Numbered from the stretch's first letter, positions 1 through 9,674 are shown. The stretch: 64,000 nucleotides of DNA from S139-23 sp047639315 (GCA_047639315.1 JBLINQ010000006.1:7443-71442), one strand, 5' to 3'. Notes: generated by a model not told the origin, from the letters alone. Numbers and translations are program-made.

Positions 1-1
1 C

Positions 2-316
2 GCCCTTGAAGTCTCAGGCTTCCGCGTCCTCGAAGCCGCCAACAGTCGAGAAGCTATGGAGACGATTCGCCAAGAAGAAGGGCAAATTGATATTCTTATC
101 GCCGACCTGGTTCTTCCCGACATGCATGGCGGAAAACTCGCAACTGCCATCGATGAAGAGTTCGGCCGTATGCCGGTGATCTTTGTGTCCGGTTACGACA
201 ACCGTGCCATCCAACACCATGGCTTGATAGAGCAAGGGGCAAGCCTGCTCACGAAGCCGTATACCAGAAGATCTCTGTTAACCATGGTCGAAGCAGCCCT
301 CGAAGTCTCTTCCTGA
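2..316 (+). CDS. Response regulator receiver domain, C-terminal part (5' truncated by window)
   Basis: The reading frame is open from base 2 and ends at TGA 314-316. About 104 residues are visible. They show the end of a CheY-like receiver domain: the phospho-acceptor Asp in IADLVLPD (codon 104-106), a VSGY segment after beta-4 where the conserved Thr/Ser lies, and the switch Lys in TKPY near the end. The protein stops right after helix 5, with no output domain. This arrangement is common at the end of hybrid sensor histidine kinases with a C-terminal receiver and in single-domain regulators. Which of the two it is cannot be decided because the start lies outside the window. The receiver fold is clear; the partner kinase is unknown. 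Confidence 0.85.
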   Translation, partial: ALEVSGFRVLEAANSREAMETIRQEEGQIDILIADLVLPDMHGGKLATAIDEEFGRMPVIFVSGYDNRAIQHHGLIEQGASLLTKPYTRRSLLTMVEAALEVSS

Positions 317-556
317 GAAATCCCTCCGCTCGAGCCGGTAATGGGCCCACTCACTTGGATTTGAAGCCCCTCCACTTGAAGGGCCCCACAGGTTTACCGG
401 AAAATTGTCATTTAATGGGCAATCCACAATCGTCTATCCTCGATTCCGAATCAACAAGCTGAAATCCGGACCGTACATCCTCCCGGAATTACGCTATTAT
501 CGAGCGTCAGCCATTCACTGAGACGCAATCACAAACCTTGACTTGAGTTTTCCTCC
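317..556. other. Intergenic region, nothing recognised
   Basis: No coding region, strong hairpin or promoter could be supported in these 240 bases. Confidence 0.4.
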
Positions 557-1966
557 ATGACACGTCTAACTCGCATTTTCACCGTGGTCTTCATTCTCGG
601 ATGTATCTTTGGCTCGACAGCCCAAGCTCAGATAAAAACTCCGCCCATAAAAGATGTCAAGATTGGCGTGATCGGTGCCAGCGTCTCGGCAGGTTTCGGG
701 TCAGATTACACTCTCTCCGAAGCGATCGCTGCTGCGGTCAAAGTGCCGGTCAAAACTTTTGATACTGCCGACAACTTCTTCTTCGCTAATTACGAGACTT
801 CGAGCCCGAAACGGATCGCGAAACTCAAAAGGAATGAAGTCGATGTCATCGTTGCTCTCGATTATCTTTTTTGGTTCGCATCAGGAAAGAAGACACTCGA
901 CGAACGCAAAACGATGGTCAGCAATGCGATCGGATTTCTAAAAGACGTAAAAGTCCCGGTCCTCGTAGGGACCATTCCAGAGATGCGCAATGTCAGCCAA
1001 TTCATGCTGCGCAAAGACCGCATCATCCCACCCGCCGAAGTCAAGATTCTCAACAAGCATCTGAATGAACTGGTAGCAAAACAGAAGAATCTGCACTTGC
1101 TTCCTTTAGCCAACTGGATTGATTGCCTGAACAACGCGACAATAGTCCCGGGTATGGAGCATGTAAGCGATGAAGACCTTAAGAAGTCAGACATCTTCTT
1201 GGCCGATGGTCTTCACCTCAATCGCAAGGGCCTCGTGTTTGGCGCTGCCATGATCGTGAAGCAGCTCAAAGATATGAAGGTGGTCCTCAACGATGAGAAT
1301 GCGACGCACAAGGTAGACAAAATCCTCGAACGCCTGGGCAAGAATGATACCGCTCTTGCGATTGAAGTACGAGATAGCAAAGGCGCCCTCGTCAAAGATG
1401 GCACCCTCCGCATCAACATGCCGAGTATTCAAGAGCTCATGAGTAGCGGCTTCTCTATGGGTGAGTTGGTGAAACTCCGTTCTTTGGACAAGTACACCAA
1501 GCCGATCTCATTGAAGAACAACAACCCTGTGAAGATCATGGGAATCCCGGCGGCGGCCGCACGTCTCAAGGTGCGCGTACGAGCTGAGGGGCCGGAGTCA
1601 GAGATTAGCGCATGGCAGACCATTGCTCTCGATACGAACACCAAGAAACCACATGTCATTAAGTTGACGACGCCTTATTCAATCAAGCTTCAGTTCGTTG
1701 GGGCCAAGTCCGGTCAAAAGCTCGCAGGCATGAAGGTCGCCTCAAGAACCGAGGCAAGAAGCCGAGGCCATCGCAATACGAAGAACCTCCCCACTAGCTT
1801 CTTAGGCCAAGGAATTAGCGACGACAAAGGACAAGTGACCCTCATTGGAATCGGCCCTGAAACCCATAGATTGGTCATTCAGACTGCTTCAGGTGCCCAG
1901 GTCGAGCAGACCGTCGAGTACAGTCCTACAGCCTCCGGTCCCAATATCATTATGATCGACGAGTAA
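557..1966 (+). CDS. Secreted SGNH/GDSL-type hydrolase with C-terminal extension
   Basis: The 469-residue protein starts with a signal peptide (hydrophobic stretch 8-20, cleavage likely after AQA, residues 22-24). Residues 40-48 (GASVSAGFG) look like block I of SGNH hydrolases with the nucleophile Ser. DGLHLNRKG at about 217-225 looks like block V with the catalytic Asp217 and His220. Together they suggest an esterase or lipase-like hydrolase acting in the periplasm or outside the cell. Residues from about 260 onward form an additional region of unknown fold with beta-rich character. Substrate is unknown. The gene stands alone, followed by the S46 peptidase on the same strand about 155 bases later. 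The family call rests on the two blocks only; blocks II and III are not obvious. Confidence 0.65.
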   Translation: MTRLTRIFTVVFILGCIFGSTAQAQIKTPPIKDVKIGVIGASVSAGFGSDYTLSEAIAAAVKVPVKTFDTADNFFFANYETSSPKRIAKLKRNEVDVIVALDYLFWFASGKKTLDERKTMVSNAIGFLKDVKVPVLVGTIPEMRNVSQFMLRKDRIIPPAEVKILNKHLNELVAKQKNLHLLPLANWIDCLNNATIVPGMEHVSDEDLKKSDIFLADGLHLNRKGLVFGAAMIVKQLKDMKVVLNDENATHKVDKILERLGKNDTALAIEVRDSKGALVKDGTLRINMPSIQELMSSGFSMGELVKLRSLDKYTKPISLKNNNPVKIMGIPAAAARLKVRVRAEGPESEISAWQTIALDTNTKKPHVIKLTTPYSIKLQFVGAKSGQKLAGMKVASRTEARSRGHRNTKNLPTSFLGQGISDDKGQVTLIGIGPETHRLVIQTASGAQVEQTVEYSPTASGPNIIMIDE

Positions 1967-2121
1967 CGAGAGCCATTTATTCTTTGGCTTCAGCCAAGCT
2001 CGCCGATATTAGACCGAAACCCCACACCAAGATACACGTAGTAAGTCGGGCGCTACGAATCATAGACGCAGCGCCATGCTCAGTTAAAAGAGCAGAAATT
2101 GTAATCAAGAGGAATGATCAT

Positions 2122-4293
2122 ATGGCTCAGTCAATCTCGTTACGGAGTGTCATATTCTCCGTGGCGCTCATCGGCACTTTATTTATTGCGTTTCCGTCGA
2201 CATCGGCCGACGAGGGCCAATGGCCGCTCAGCATGGTGCATAAGCTCGACTTAGTCAAAGCTGGCATCAAGGTGCCGGCCAGCGAAATTTTCAACGACAA
2301 GAAACCAAGTCTTGTCGATGCCATTTGTCGGGTTGGAGGAGCAACCGGTTCCTTCGTCTCTGATACCGGGCTTATCCTCACCAATCACCATGTCGCTTTC
2401 GATGCCGTCAGCAAAGCAAGCACACCGGAGCAAGATTATCTTCATGACGGTTTTGTCGCGAATACTCTCGCCGACGAAGTAATCGCGCAGGGTTACACGG
2501 CAAGAATCACGGTCGGTTACCGCGACGTTTCGAAGGAAGTGCTGAGCGTCATTACGCCGGAAATGTCTCCCGTTGAACGTAGCCGTGCTGTTGCCGCCAA
2601 GCGCCGTACCATTGTCACCCAAGCGAAGAAAGACACACCAAGCCTTGATGCTGAAGTGGCCGAGATGTTTCAAGGACGCAACTACGTTCTCTTTCAATAT
2701 GAGCTCCTCAAAGATGTGCGCATGGTAGTCGTGCCACCACGATCCGTAGGCGAGTATGGCGGCGAAACAGACAACTGGATTTGGCCTCGTCATACTGGCG
2801 ACTTTGCCTTCCTGAGAGCCTATGTCGGCCCGGATGGAAACCCTGCCCCCTACTCCAAAGAAAACATTCCCTTTAGACCAAAGCGCTTCTTGAAGATTAA
2901 CGCCAAGGGAGTTTCAAGTGGTGACGCTGTGTTTCTCTTGGGTTATCCAGGAAGCACGTTCCGTCATCAATCCGCAGCCTTCGTCGCGCACGATCAATTC
3001 ATCAAGATGCCATTCGTCGCCGACCTCTATGAAGAGCGCATTCGCCTGATGGAGAATCTGTCGGCCAATGACCGTGGACTCCGATTGAAGTTAGGCCCTC
3101 AAATTAAGGGCCTGGCCAATACCATGAAAAACTATCGAGGAAAGCTCCTTGGACTTTCCCGTTTGAATCTTGTGGCGAAAAAGAAAGCCGAAGAGCAAGA
3201 GCTCATGAAGTGGATTGAGGCGACGGAGGAAAGACGCAAGAACTACGGCCAGGTTTTGGCGCGTGTCAACGAGATCTACGCCCAGATGCGTCTTGATACC
3301 CGGCTCAACTATGCGCGGTATCGACTCAATTCTGCACACCTGTGGCAAACAGCAACCTTGGCGCACGATGCCCAAGAGTTCTTGAACACAAAACAAGAAG
3401 ATCGGCCAAAGAACTTCCAAAACGCTTCCATCACTCGAACGCTCGAAAGAGCAATCGCCGGTGAGAAAGCCGCCATGCCAGGAATGAACGTCTTGGAAGT
3501 TGCCGGGGGCGTCAAGATGGCCTTAGACTTGGAAGCCGAGTCCGGGATCGAAGCACTCAGTGCTTGGCGCAAAGAACTGGTGGCCAGTCACGGAACCGAT
3601 GACCATCAAAAATTAGCGGAAAAAGTAGCCGACCTCACTCGACTTTCCAGCCCTGAATTCCGCACTTCTCTCTTCGATCCGACGAACACCGACAGGAACG
3701 ATGACCTCTACGCCCTCATCGGGATCTTGAAGGAGCCATTTACCGAAGGCCGTAAGAGAGGTCAGGCTTTCCGGGGTGAACTCGATGCGTTGATGGCACT
3801 TTATGTTGATGCCAAGAGCCAATGGAAAGCGGAGGATTTCTGTCCTGACGCTAACTTCACCTTGCGCATGACCTTCGGCCGAATTCGGAGTTATGAGCCA
3901 CAAGACGGTGTCACCTACCACCCGCTCACAACTCTGAGCGGCATGGTTGCAAAAGCAACGGGAAAAGAACCCTTCGACGCACCAAAGGAACTCATTGACT
4001 TGTGGCGCAAGAAGGACTTCGGCAACTACATGGACAAGGACCTAAACGATGTCCCAGTTGGCATCCTCTATGATTGCGACACAACAGGTGGCAACTCGGG
4101 TTCCCCAGTCATGAACAGCGTTGGCGAAGTCATTGGCTTGAACTTTGATCGAGCCTATGAGGCAACAATCAATGATTATCAATGGTCGAGTGACTACTCT
4201 CGTTCCATTGGTGTCGATATCCGCTACGTCTTGTGGATTACTGAAAAGCTGATGGGTTCAACACGCGTGATCAAGGAGGTTACAGGCAAGTAA
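2122..4293 (+). CDS. S46 family dipeptidyl-peptidase, DPP11-type (acidic P1 specificity)
   Basis: The 723-residue product matches the usual S46 length (about 720). The ATG at 2122 is chosen over the longer open frame from 1984 because it is followed directly by a signal peptide and preceded by AGAGG. S46 enzymes are chymotrypsin-fold serine peptidases that remove dipeptides from the N-terminus of peptides in the periplasm. The catalytic triad is visible: His in TNHHV (89/90), Asp227 in RHTGDF, Ser659 in GNSGSP. In this family the residue 18 positions after the Ser separates DPP7 (Gly) from DPP11 (Arg); here it is Arg677 in NFDRAYE, which predicts cleavage after Asp/Glu. A terminator follows at 4323. 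The family is certain; the specificity is inferred. Confidence 0.93.
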   Translation: MAQSISLRSVIFSVALIGTLFIAFPSTSADEGQWPLSMVHKLDLVKAGIKVPASEIFNDKKPSLVDAICRVGGATGSFVSDTGLILTNHHVAFDAVSKASTPEQDYLHDGFVANTLADEVIAQGYTARITVGYRDVSKEVLSVITPEMSPVERSRAVAAKRRTIVTQAKKDTPSLDAEVAEMFQGRNYVLFQYELLKDVRMVVVPPRSVGEYGGETDNWIWPRHTGDFAFLRAYVGPDGNPAPYSKENIPFRPKRFLKINAKGVSSGDAVFLLGYPGSTFRHQSAAFVAHDQFIKMPFVADLYEERIRLMENLSANDRGLRLKLGPQIKGLANTMKNYRGKLLGLSRLNLVAKKKAEEQELMKWIEATEERRKNYGQVLARVNEIYAQMRLDTRLNYARYRLNSAHLWQTATLAHDAQEFLNTKQEDRPKNFQNASITRTLERAIAGEKAAMPGMNVLEVAGGVKMALDLEAESGIEALSAWRKELVASHGTDDHQKLAEKVADLTRLSSPEFRTSLFDPTNTDRNDDLYALIGILKEPFTEGRKRGQAFRGELDALMALYVDAKSQWKAEDFCPDANFTLRMTFGRIRSYEPQDGVTYHPLTTLSGMVAKATGKEPFDAPKELIDLWRKKDFGNYMDKDLNDVPVGILYDCDTTGGNSGSPVMNSVGEVIGLNFDRAYEATINDYQWSSDYSRSIGVDIRYVLWITEKLMGSTRVIKEVTGK

Positions 4294-4322
4294 CCACCGA
4301 ACCCCCTGGTTAGAATGCAAAA

Positions 4323-4364
4323 GAAGCGGAGACAAATTCATATCTGTCTCCGCTTCATTTTTTT
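4323..4364 (+). terminator. Rho-independent terminator of the S46 peptidase gene
   Basis: A perfect 12-bp stem (4323-4334 with 4345-4356) is followed by a run of seven T. Four A lie on the other side, so it may also serve the convergent gene at 4386. Confidence 0.9.
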
Positions 4365-4385
4365 GCTGAGTCTAAAAGTTAGTGA

Positions 4386-5414
4386 TTAGAGACCACTCAC
4401 TTTGAGCACTTCGCCCTTGTCAGAGTCGAATTCGGTGCCCAATTGAGCAATAAAGAGATTGCCCCCAGGACCGAACCCACAACTAACCGGCCCGTTCAAA
4501 CGAATGTCAATCATGGACATCTCGATTTTGCCCTCTGCCTTCAGAGAAACACGAGCCAATGCGCCCTGATTCACCTTCGTGAGCGCCCAGTTGTTGTCGA
4601 CAACCATCAGGTCGTCACTGCCAGGAACGCGCGCCATGCCCATCGGATCCTTGAGGCCTGTGAGCTGCCACTGCCCGAGCACTTTTGCAGTTTTCTTGTC
4701 CCACTTGACGACGAGCCCATCATCGGCACCGCCCTTGCCAGAGAAGAGCGCTAAGATGCTGTTGTCATCCCAGTTAAGAATCTGCATCGGCGAATTGATC
4801 TTGATGCCGTTGACGTCAGCAGAAGCGAAGGTCGACAATTTCTTGCCGGCGACATCACATTGAAGAATCCAACTATTGTCGTCGGAACCCTGGCCACAAA
4901 GATAAATCATCTTCATGTCACCTGAGGCGCTCATGCCGGTTAGGTTGCCTTCTCCTTTTTCAGGAGCGACGCCAGCAGGAACCATGGTGTTGCTTGCCAC
5001 ACCGCTGTTAGCTTTGCCTGGTCCACTGAAGAACAACAATGTTTCCTTGCCATCCTTTTTCCCGCCGTCGGTGACAACGAGAGTCTTCCCCAGCCAAATG
5101 GCGGAGAGCGGGCCCAATTTAAAGCGCTTGGTGTCGGTCTCCTTGTCGATCTTCCAAAACTCCGTGTCGAAGTCTGTGACATAGTCCACCAACTTACCGT
5201 CACGCAGAACAACGACGCGTCCGTTGCCGCTATCGCAAATCGTCAATTCTCCGGCAGGAGAAAACGAGACACAAGAAGGGTTCATCAAACCCTTGGCAAC
5301 AACGGTGACCTTGGGTGTTCCCGAGCTACCATCGTTTGATTCTGGTTTCGCTTCGCCGCAGCCAAATGTGAGAGCACATGCCGCTAAGATCACGATTATT
5401 TTGCTATTCGTCAT
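4386..5414 (-). CDS. Lipoprotein with NHL/SMP-30-like beta-propeller
   Basis: The 342-residue protein has a type II signal peptide with lipobox LTFGC (Cys19), so it is probably anchored in a membrane on the periplasmic side. The rest consists of repeated short segments such as NPSCVSFSPAGELTICDSGN and GPVSCGFGPGGNLFIAQLG, typical of NHL or gluconolactonase-like propellers. Such proteins bind ligands or act as lactonases, but no catalytic metal site can be pointed out here. It is convergent with the S46 peptidase gene. The substrate or partner is unknown. An alternative label would be sorbosone-dehydrogenase-like propeller. Confidence 0.7.
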   Translation of the reverse strand: MTNSKIIVILAACALTFGCGEAKPESNDGSSGTPKVTVVAKGLMNPSCVSFSPAGELTICDSGNGRVVVLRDGKLVDYVTDFDTEFWKIDKETDTKRFKLGPLSAIWLGKTLVVTDGGKKDGKETLLFFSGPGKANSGVASNTMVPAGVAPEKGEGNLTGMSASGDMKMIYLCGQGSDDNSWILQCDVAGKKLSTFASADVNGIKINSPMQILNWDDNSILALFSGKGGADDGLVVKWDKKTAKVLGQWQLTGLKDPMGMARVPGSDDLMVVDNNWALTKVNQGALARVSLKAEGKIEMSMIDIRLNGPVSCGFGPGGNLFIAQLGTEFDSDKGEVLKVSGL

Positions 5415-5470
5415 CAGTCTTCTCTTTACCTATTGCCATTCGGAACTGCCATCTGTGGGCAGAATAACCT

Positions 5471-6079
5471 TCAAAGCCGCTTTGGACCATAAATGTACAA
5501 GCGGTTATTTTTGCTCCAAGTCATCTCAAGGTCCAGTTCTCCGATCTCCCGGATCTGACTCGACCATCCCTGAGGTAGCCGTTTTAGGGTGCAGAGAGCA
5601 CGAAACCGTGGGGAGGCATGGGCTTGCGCAGCCAAAGCGGTCATTAGAGTGGCCGGAAAACAGAGAGAACCGGCATAGATCACCGTCGTAGAATGAGGCA
5701 GATGATCCCGGAAATCACCAAGAAGGAAGTCTGCCCGATCCACCAGGCTCGGACTTTCCGCAACGAGTTGGGCTTCGGCCTTCGCCCTCAATGCGATCTG
5801 ATGTCGAAAATCAGACATTTCGATCCCTACGGCCTGCCCCACGTTTGTTTCAAACACCGATTGCAGGATCAATCGCCCCGTCCCACTGCCACAATCGACG
5901 AGACAGTCATCTTCTTCCAATTTGAGCCAACGGAGTAACATTGTGGCGGCACTTGGATGAATCTCACCGTAGGTGGATGAACCATCCCCACAATTCTGCT
6001 CAACAGCACGTCGGTCCTCAGGACCAGCGTCAGACCCGGAGGGAAGTGAAGAATAGATATCGTCTAATAGTCGTGACAT
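5471..6079 (-). CDS. DOT1-like class I SAM-dependent methyltransferase
   Basis: The 202-residue protein has the SAM-binding motif I DCGSGTGRLILQ, followed by an acidic end of beta-2 (VGIEMSD), and a YGEIHPS segment just upstream. The order YGE, then D-x-G-S-G-x-G-R-x-x-x-Q, then GIE is the pattern of DOT1-type methyltransferases, which in eukaryotes modify histone H3 Lys79. Bacterial members exist and their substrates are mostly unknown. The protein is probably cytoplasmic. It lies 56 bases upstream of the lipoprotein propeller gene on the same strand. No good ribosome binding site precedes the ATG, so the start is uncertain. The methyltransferase fold is clear; the DOT1 link is from motif order only. 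Confidence 0.65.
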   Translation of the reverse strand: MSRLLDDIYSSLPSGSDAGPEDRRAVEQNCGDGSSTYGEIHPSAATMLLRWLKLEEDDCLVDCGSGTGRLILQSVFETNVGQAVGIEMSDFRHQIALRAKAEAQLVAESPSLVDRADFLLGDFRDHLPHSTTVIYAGSLCFPATLMTALAAQAHASPRFRALCTLKRLPQGWSSQIREIGELDLEMTWSKNNRLYIYGPKRL

Positions 6080-6344
6080 GATATATAGGGCGTCGGGGCG
6101 TACCAGCCGACCTCAAGTCCTTCTGCGGAATACTGCCACATAATGGATCAGGATACCAAACCACGACAACCTGTGGGCCGCCCCTGGCACCACACCAAGG
6201 CAGTTAGTTAAAGCGTTTGTATGACGTTGCGGACTGAAAGAGACATCACGCCCCTGCACTCATAGATAACTCATCACATCTTTCGAATTGTCGCGTTTGC
6301 CGGCTGCTCCATTCGTCTTCGATGATGCCATGTTAAATCTTGGA

Positions 6345-7184
6345 TCAAACTGAGTTTTTCAGGCGAATTCGGTCAAGAGTTTTCCTTGCCTGTATTGCTT
6401 CGTCGTTCAGTCCCATAGCGAGATTCCAATTCACCGTACCGATGAGATAGAGAATCTCGAGCACTGAGATCCACTCAGTAACACCTTCGTCCCACGTCGT
6501 CCCATAACTCTCAATGAAGGCTGATTTCGCTGCCTCGTTCTGAGGCCAAGATTCCATATGGAGCTTCAAGAAGTCGGTCTCGGCCACGTCCATGTGGGCG
6601 TTTTCGAAGTCTAATAAGGCGAATGGAACCGACCCATCAACCTGCCAATTCCGTCCAACGTAGTCGCCATGACATGGAACACGTGTCCGGGCAGGTAAAT
6701 CTGACAGCCGTGTCGACACGCCCGCAACAAATCCCAGGAGATCATTGACGAGCCAAGGACGTGCACTCTCTATGACTTCTCGAAACCTCAACTCCATGGC
6801 TCGCCAAAGAGGCATCGCATCCTGATTCTCAATATCCAAATCGTGGAGTTCTCTTAATGCTCGCCCGGCAACTTGACTCAGTTCAATAGAATCGGATTCG
6901 TCGGGCGTGGGAGTTCTCCCCGGCAGTCGTGTCATGAGGATAGAAGGTGCTGGATCAGTCAAGGCGCGGACGATCTCTGGGCAAGGAAAGGAAAGGAGAG
7001 GAGACCAATGAGTCAGAGCATTTAATTCTCGTCGCTGAGCTCTTGCCGACTGATATCTCTTGAGGACGAACTTGTCACCTTGATTGTCTTTGAGAAAAAC
7101 AAGTTCGTTAGTCGCATCAATACTCGATTTATCCTCAGACTCGTCCGCCTGATAACGCTGATCGAGATCACCCCACAGTTCCAT
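6345..7184 (-). CDS. Aminoglycoside phosphotransferase (APH)/choline-kinase family protein
   Basis: This 279-residue protein has the kinase landmarks of the APH family: a Lys in FVLKRY near residue 60 in the N-lobe, the catalytic loop CHGDYVGRNW around residues 171-180 (HGD and downstream Asn), and LLDFENAH for the metal-binding DFE motif. Such enzymes phosphorylate small molecules (aminoglycosides, choline, homoserine, sugars). The substrate cannot be read from sequence. AGGGGA lies 5 bases before the ATG and overlaps the end of the upstream gene (7193-8875), only 8 bases away, so the two are probably cotranscribed. A resistance role is not supported by anything in the neighbourhood. Confidence 0.8.
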   Translation of the reverse strand: MELWGDLDQRYQADESEDKSSIDATNELVFLKDNQGDKFVLKRYQSARAQRRELNALTHWSPLLSFPCPEIVRALTDPAPSILMTRLPGRTPTPDESDSIELSQVAGRALRELHDLDIENQDAMPLWRAMELRFREVIESARPWLVNDLLGFVAGVSTRLSDLPARTRVPCHGDYVGRNWQVDGSVPFALLDFENAHMDVAETDFLKLHMESWPQNEAAKSAFIESYGTTWDEGVTEWISVLEILYLIGTVNWNLAMGLNDEAIQARKTLDRIRLKNSV

Positions 7185-7192
7185 GAATTCCC

Positions 7193-8875
7193 CTACCGTC
7201 CAGAACCATCCATACGGACTTGCCCAACTTGATGGACCTCACCTTGTCGCAGCATCATAACCTGCTTCGTGCCCTTCAGGTGAATCTCACCAGGAAGAAC
7301 TGGAATACGGAAATGACGACCAGCAGGAATGGCGTGTTTGAAGATCCAAATGTTCTTCTTTGACAAATGAGCTAAGCTCGCAGCCAACCCGACAACGGGT
7401 TCATCAGGTTGGGCCATCACCTCCCCTTCGATCCAGGCAGCGGGTCTTAAGAGCATGGTGTTGCTTTCCAGCTCTCTGTCCGGAATCAGGACAACTCGAT
7501 GACTGCCTGCAAAAGCAATGGAGGAATCGACAAGTGTGGCGATCACAATGATCTCTTGAGGGCCCTCGGTCAATACGATCTTCGTCTTCACGACACCATG
7601 GGTAGCATAAGTAGTGCTCCTCACTATCAGATCGCCATGACTTCCGACGGCCAGAATATCAACCCGAAACCTATTCTCTGGGTCAGGTATCTGAATCTCC
7701 AAATCAGCTGTGACTTTCCTGAGATAGGCTTCTTCCAAAACTTGAAGTTCTGGCTGGTCAGCAGAAAACACCAGCCCCTCGCTCTCAATCCTCTCCCAAT
7801 TCATGTCATCAATTGGCTCTTGCCCGACCTCAGCAAGGAGCCACTGACCAGGTCGTAATCCACCGATTCTGAATTCGTCGCCAATGGGGAGACGTTTCGG
7901 TGTGTATGGCCAGTCGGCAAGCGGATCCATTGGCTCGACCATTAAGACTCTTGTCGGTAATTGGGTTGATATCGATATGTGATTTCCATCGAAATCGACC
8001 GGCTGAATGATCAATGTCGCGCTCAAACCGACGTCGAAAGAAAGAACACCAAGGTCTCGCCTGGTCCCAGATGACAAATCAAATCGATGGGTCAAGAAGC
8101 GATGTGTCTGCTGGTTGTCAAGCCAAGTAACGAGAAGTTCCATGGGCCCCGATTGAACGTGATCGAAAGCGAAGCGCCCATCTGACACCGATTGATGTTG
8201 CCGCGCTACGACCCGGTCGACTTGCTTCAGGGGATCCTCACCGACAATCTCGCGGGTTAGGAGCTTCACAAAGGCGCGCCCCATGATTGGCAACGACTCA
8301 AAGGCAAGAGACCCAACGACTCGTGCAAAAGGCTCAACATCAATCGACTTAGACACGTGTTCATTTGCCTTAAGCACAAGAAGCCCTGAGAGATCACCAG
8401 GTATCGGATTCACGTGAAATCCATTTCCAATCAGTTCAACAGCCTTCTTTTCGAAAGGTGGATCAAACTCCAATTGGTGCCCGCTCTTGAGCTGCCATCG
8501 ATAGGCTCCCGGAGTCAAACTCGTGAATTGAAGAAGACCATCCATATCACTTTGCTTCTGCGGCGACGCCGAACCAGTCTCTTGGTCGATAAGAACGACG
8601 CGCACGCCAAGAACCGGATTTCGATCTACTGAGTCTTCGAACTTCAACGTCAGAGTCGCAGTGTGACTCCCAACGATTTCATCTGCGACTCGCTTTACTC
8701 CTTGCTCGGTCGCTGGAGAATCATGTATCGGAGTAGGTTGAGACCGCGAAGACAAGACTTCATTTGGCTCCACCTCTCCGATCAGTGAATTCTCATCTGT
8801 TGAATCAGCGGCCAGAATCCACAGCAGTATCCCGAGGCCCAGTACCATCGAAATCAATAACTTGCGCGGTGACAT
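7193..8875 (-). CDS. Membrane-anchored protein with carboxypeptidase-regulatory-like beta domains
   Basis: The 560-residue protein has an N-terminal signal anchor (residues about 6-23) and otherwise beta-rich sequence. Around residues 75-135 a segment running from TLTLKFEDSVDRNPVLGVRV to LTPGAYRW resembles a carboxypeptidase-regulatory-like (transthyretin-fold) domain, and similar pieces recur later (for example IEGEVMAQPDEPVVGLAASL near the end). No enzyme motif is visible. It is probably periplasmic or exported. AAGGAGA lies about 10 bases before the ATG. Function unknown; the APH-type gene follows directly. Confidence 0.6.
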   Translation of the reverse strand: MSPRKLLISMVLGLGILLWILAADSTDENSLIGEVEPNEVLSSRSQPTPIHDSPATEQGVKRVADEIVGSHTATLTLKFEDSVDRNPVLGVRVVLIDQETGSASPQKQSDMDGLLQFTSLTPGAYRWQLKSGHQLEFDPPFEKKAVELIGNGFHVNPIPGDLSGLLVLKANEHVSKSIDVEPFARVVGSLAFESLPIMGRAFVKLLTREIVGEDPLKQVDRVVARQHQSVSDGRFAFDHVQSGPMELLVTWLDNQQTHRFLTHRFDLSSGTRRDLGVLSFDVGLSATLIIQPVDFDGNHISISTQLPTRVLMVEPMDPLADWPYTPKRLPIGDEFRIGGLRPGQWLLAEVGQEPIDDMNWERIESEGLVFSADQPELQVLEEAYLRKVTADLEIQIPDPENRFRVDILAVGSHGDLIVRSTTYATHGVVKTKIVLTEGPQEIIVIATLVDSSIAFAGSHRVVLIPDRELESNTMLLRPAAWIEGEVMAQPDEPVVGLAASLAHLSKKNIWIFKHAIPAGRHFRIPVLPGEIHLKGTKQVMMLRQGEVHQVGQVRMDGSGR

Positions 8876-8900
8876 GTTTGATCTATCTCCTTAGTTGCGA

Positions 8901-9674
8901 CTACCGGGTTGGGCACATGGCATGCGTAATGAGGACAAAGCGGACAGAGACTCCGCCTGTCAATTTGCAAAAAGCTTGTCCCTTACCGCCAGATGAGCCT
9001 TTGGCCCAAATGAAGACCGAAGCCTTGGATATCGTCCGATAGCGAAACTTCTTTACTGGACAAGCGAAGTCTGCGATGTAATCGAGATCGGCATCCATAA
9101 TGAGCCCACTGCCAGAGAACCAAGCAATGGGGATCGATGTACCGACACTCACACCACCGACTCGAGGGATCCCAAAATCAAGCCCCAAGGTAAATGTCGG
9201 CAGCCCTTCGACCCTGGTATTGTGTGCGCCGTTGGTAACCAGAGCCTCGGCATGATCCCTGGCGTCGTCAAGCCAGTAGTCGCCACGGCAGTAGGCCAAC
9301 GTCGCAGACTTGCCTAACCCTGGTCCTTTTGTCTGGTTCTCTGTCGACACCGCCGCTAAGACTCGTACTTCAATTTCTCCAACTCCGGGCGGAAGGTGGC
9401 GCCAAAGTTCAAAGTGAATGCCTTTCTTGGGCGAGTGAGAATAGACGACACTCTCAGACAGTGATTTTGCGCGAGCCTCACCGACGCCACTGATACTGCT
9501 GGGAGATACTTTTATCTTGTAGGACTTGTTCCAGTAACCTGTCACACCATCCTTCTTGGCATAAGTTTTATTGCCCGTGGAGAATAGGTCAACTTGAACC
9601 CATGCTGCCTGAAGCGGCGAGATAAGTGCAGCTAAAGTAATGATCAACCCTAAGAGTATTCGTTTGCTAAACAT
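8901..9674 (-). CDS. Secreted protein of unknown function
   Basis: The product is 257 residues from the ATG at 9674, which has AAAGGA five bases upstream; a start 30 bases earlier is in frame but lacks this. A signal peptide (MFSKRILLGLII... to AAW) opens the protein. The remainder is rich in beta-type sequence and contains two Cys pairs (around CRGDYW and FACPV, and AFCKL near the end). I do not recognise a family. It is 25 bases upstream of the membrane-anchored protein gene on the same strand, so the three genes 9674 to 6345 may form one unit. Confidence 0.6.
   Translation of the reverse strand: MFSKRILLGLIITLAALISPLQAAWVQVDLFSTGNKTYAKKDGVTGYWNKSYKIKVSPSSISGVGEARAKSLSESVVYSHSPKKGIHFELWRHLPPGVGEIEVRVLAAVSTENQTKGPGLGKSATLAYCRGDYWLDDARDHAEALVTNGAHNTRVEGLPTFTLGLDFGIPRVGGVSVGTSIPIAWFSGSGLIMDADLDYIADFACPVKKFRYRTISKASVFIWAKGSSGGKGQAFCKLTGGVSVRFVLITHAMCPTR

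Noticed and set aside
1984..2121. 46-codon N-terminal extension of the S46 peptidase
   Set aside because: It would bury the signal peptide inside the protein, and ATG 2122 has a better ribosome binding site.
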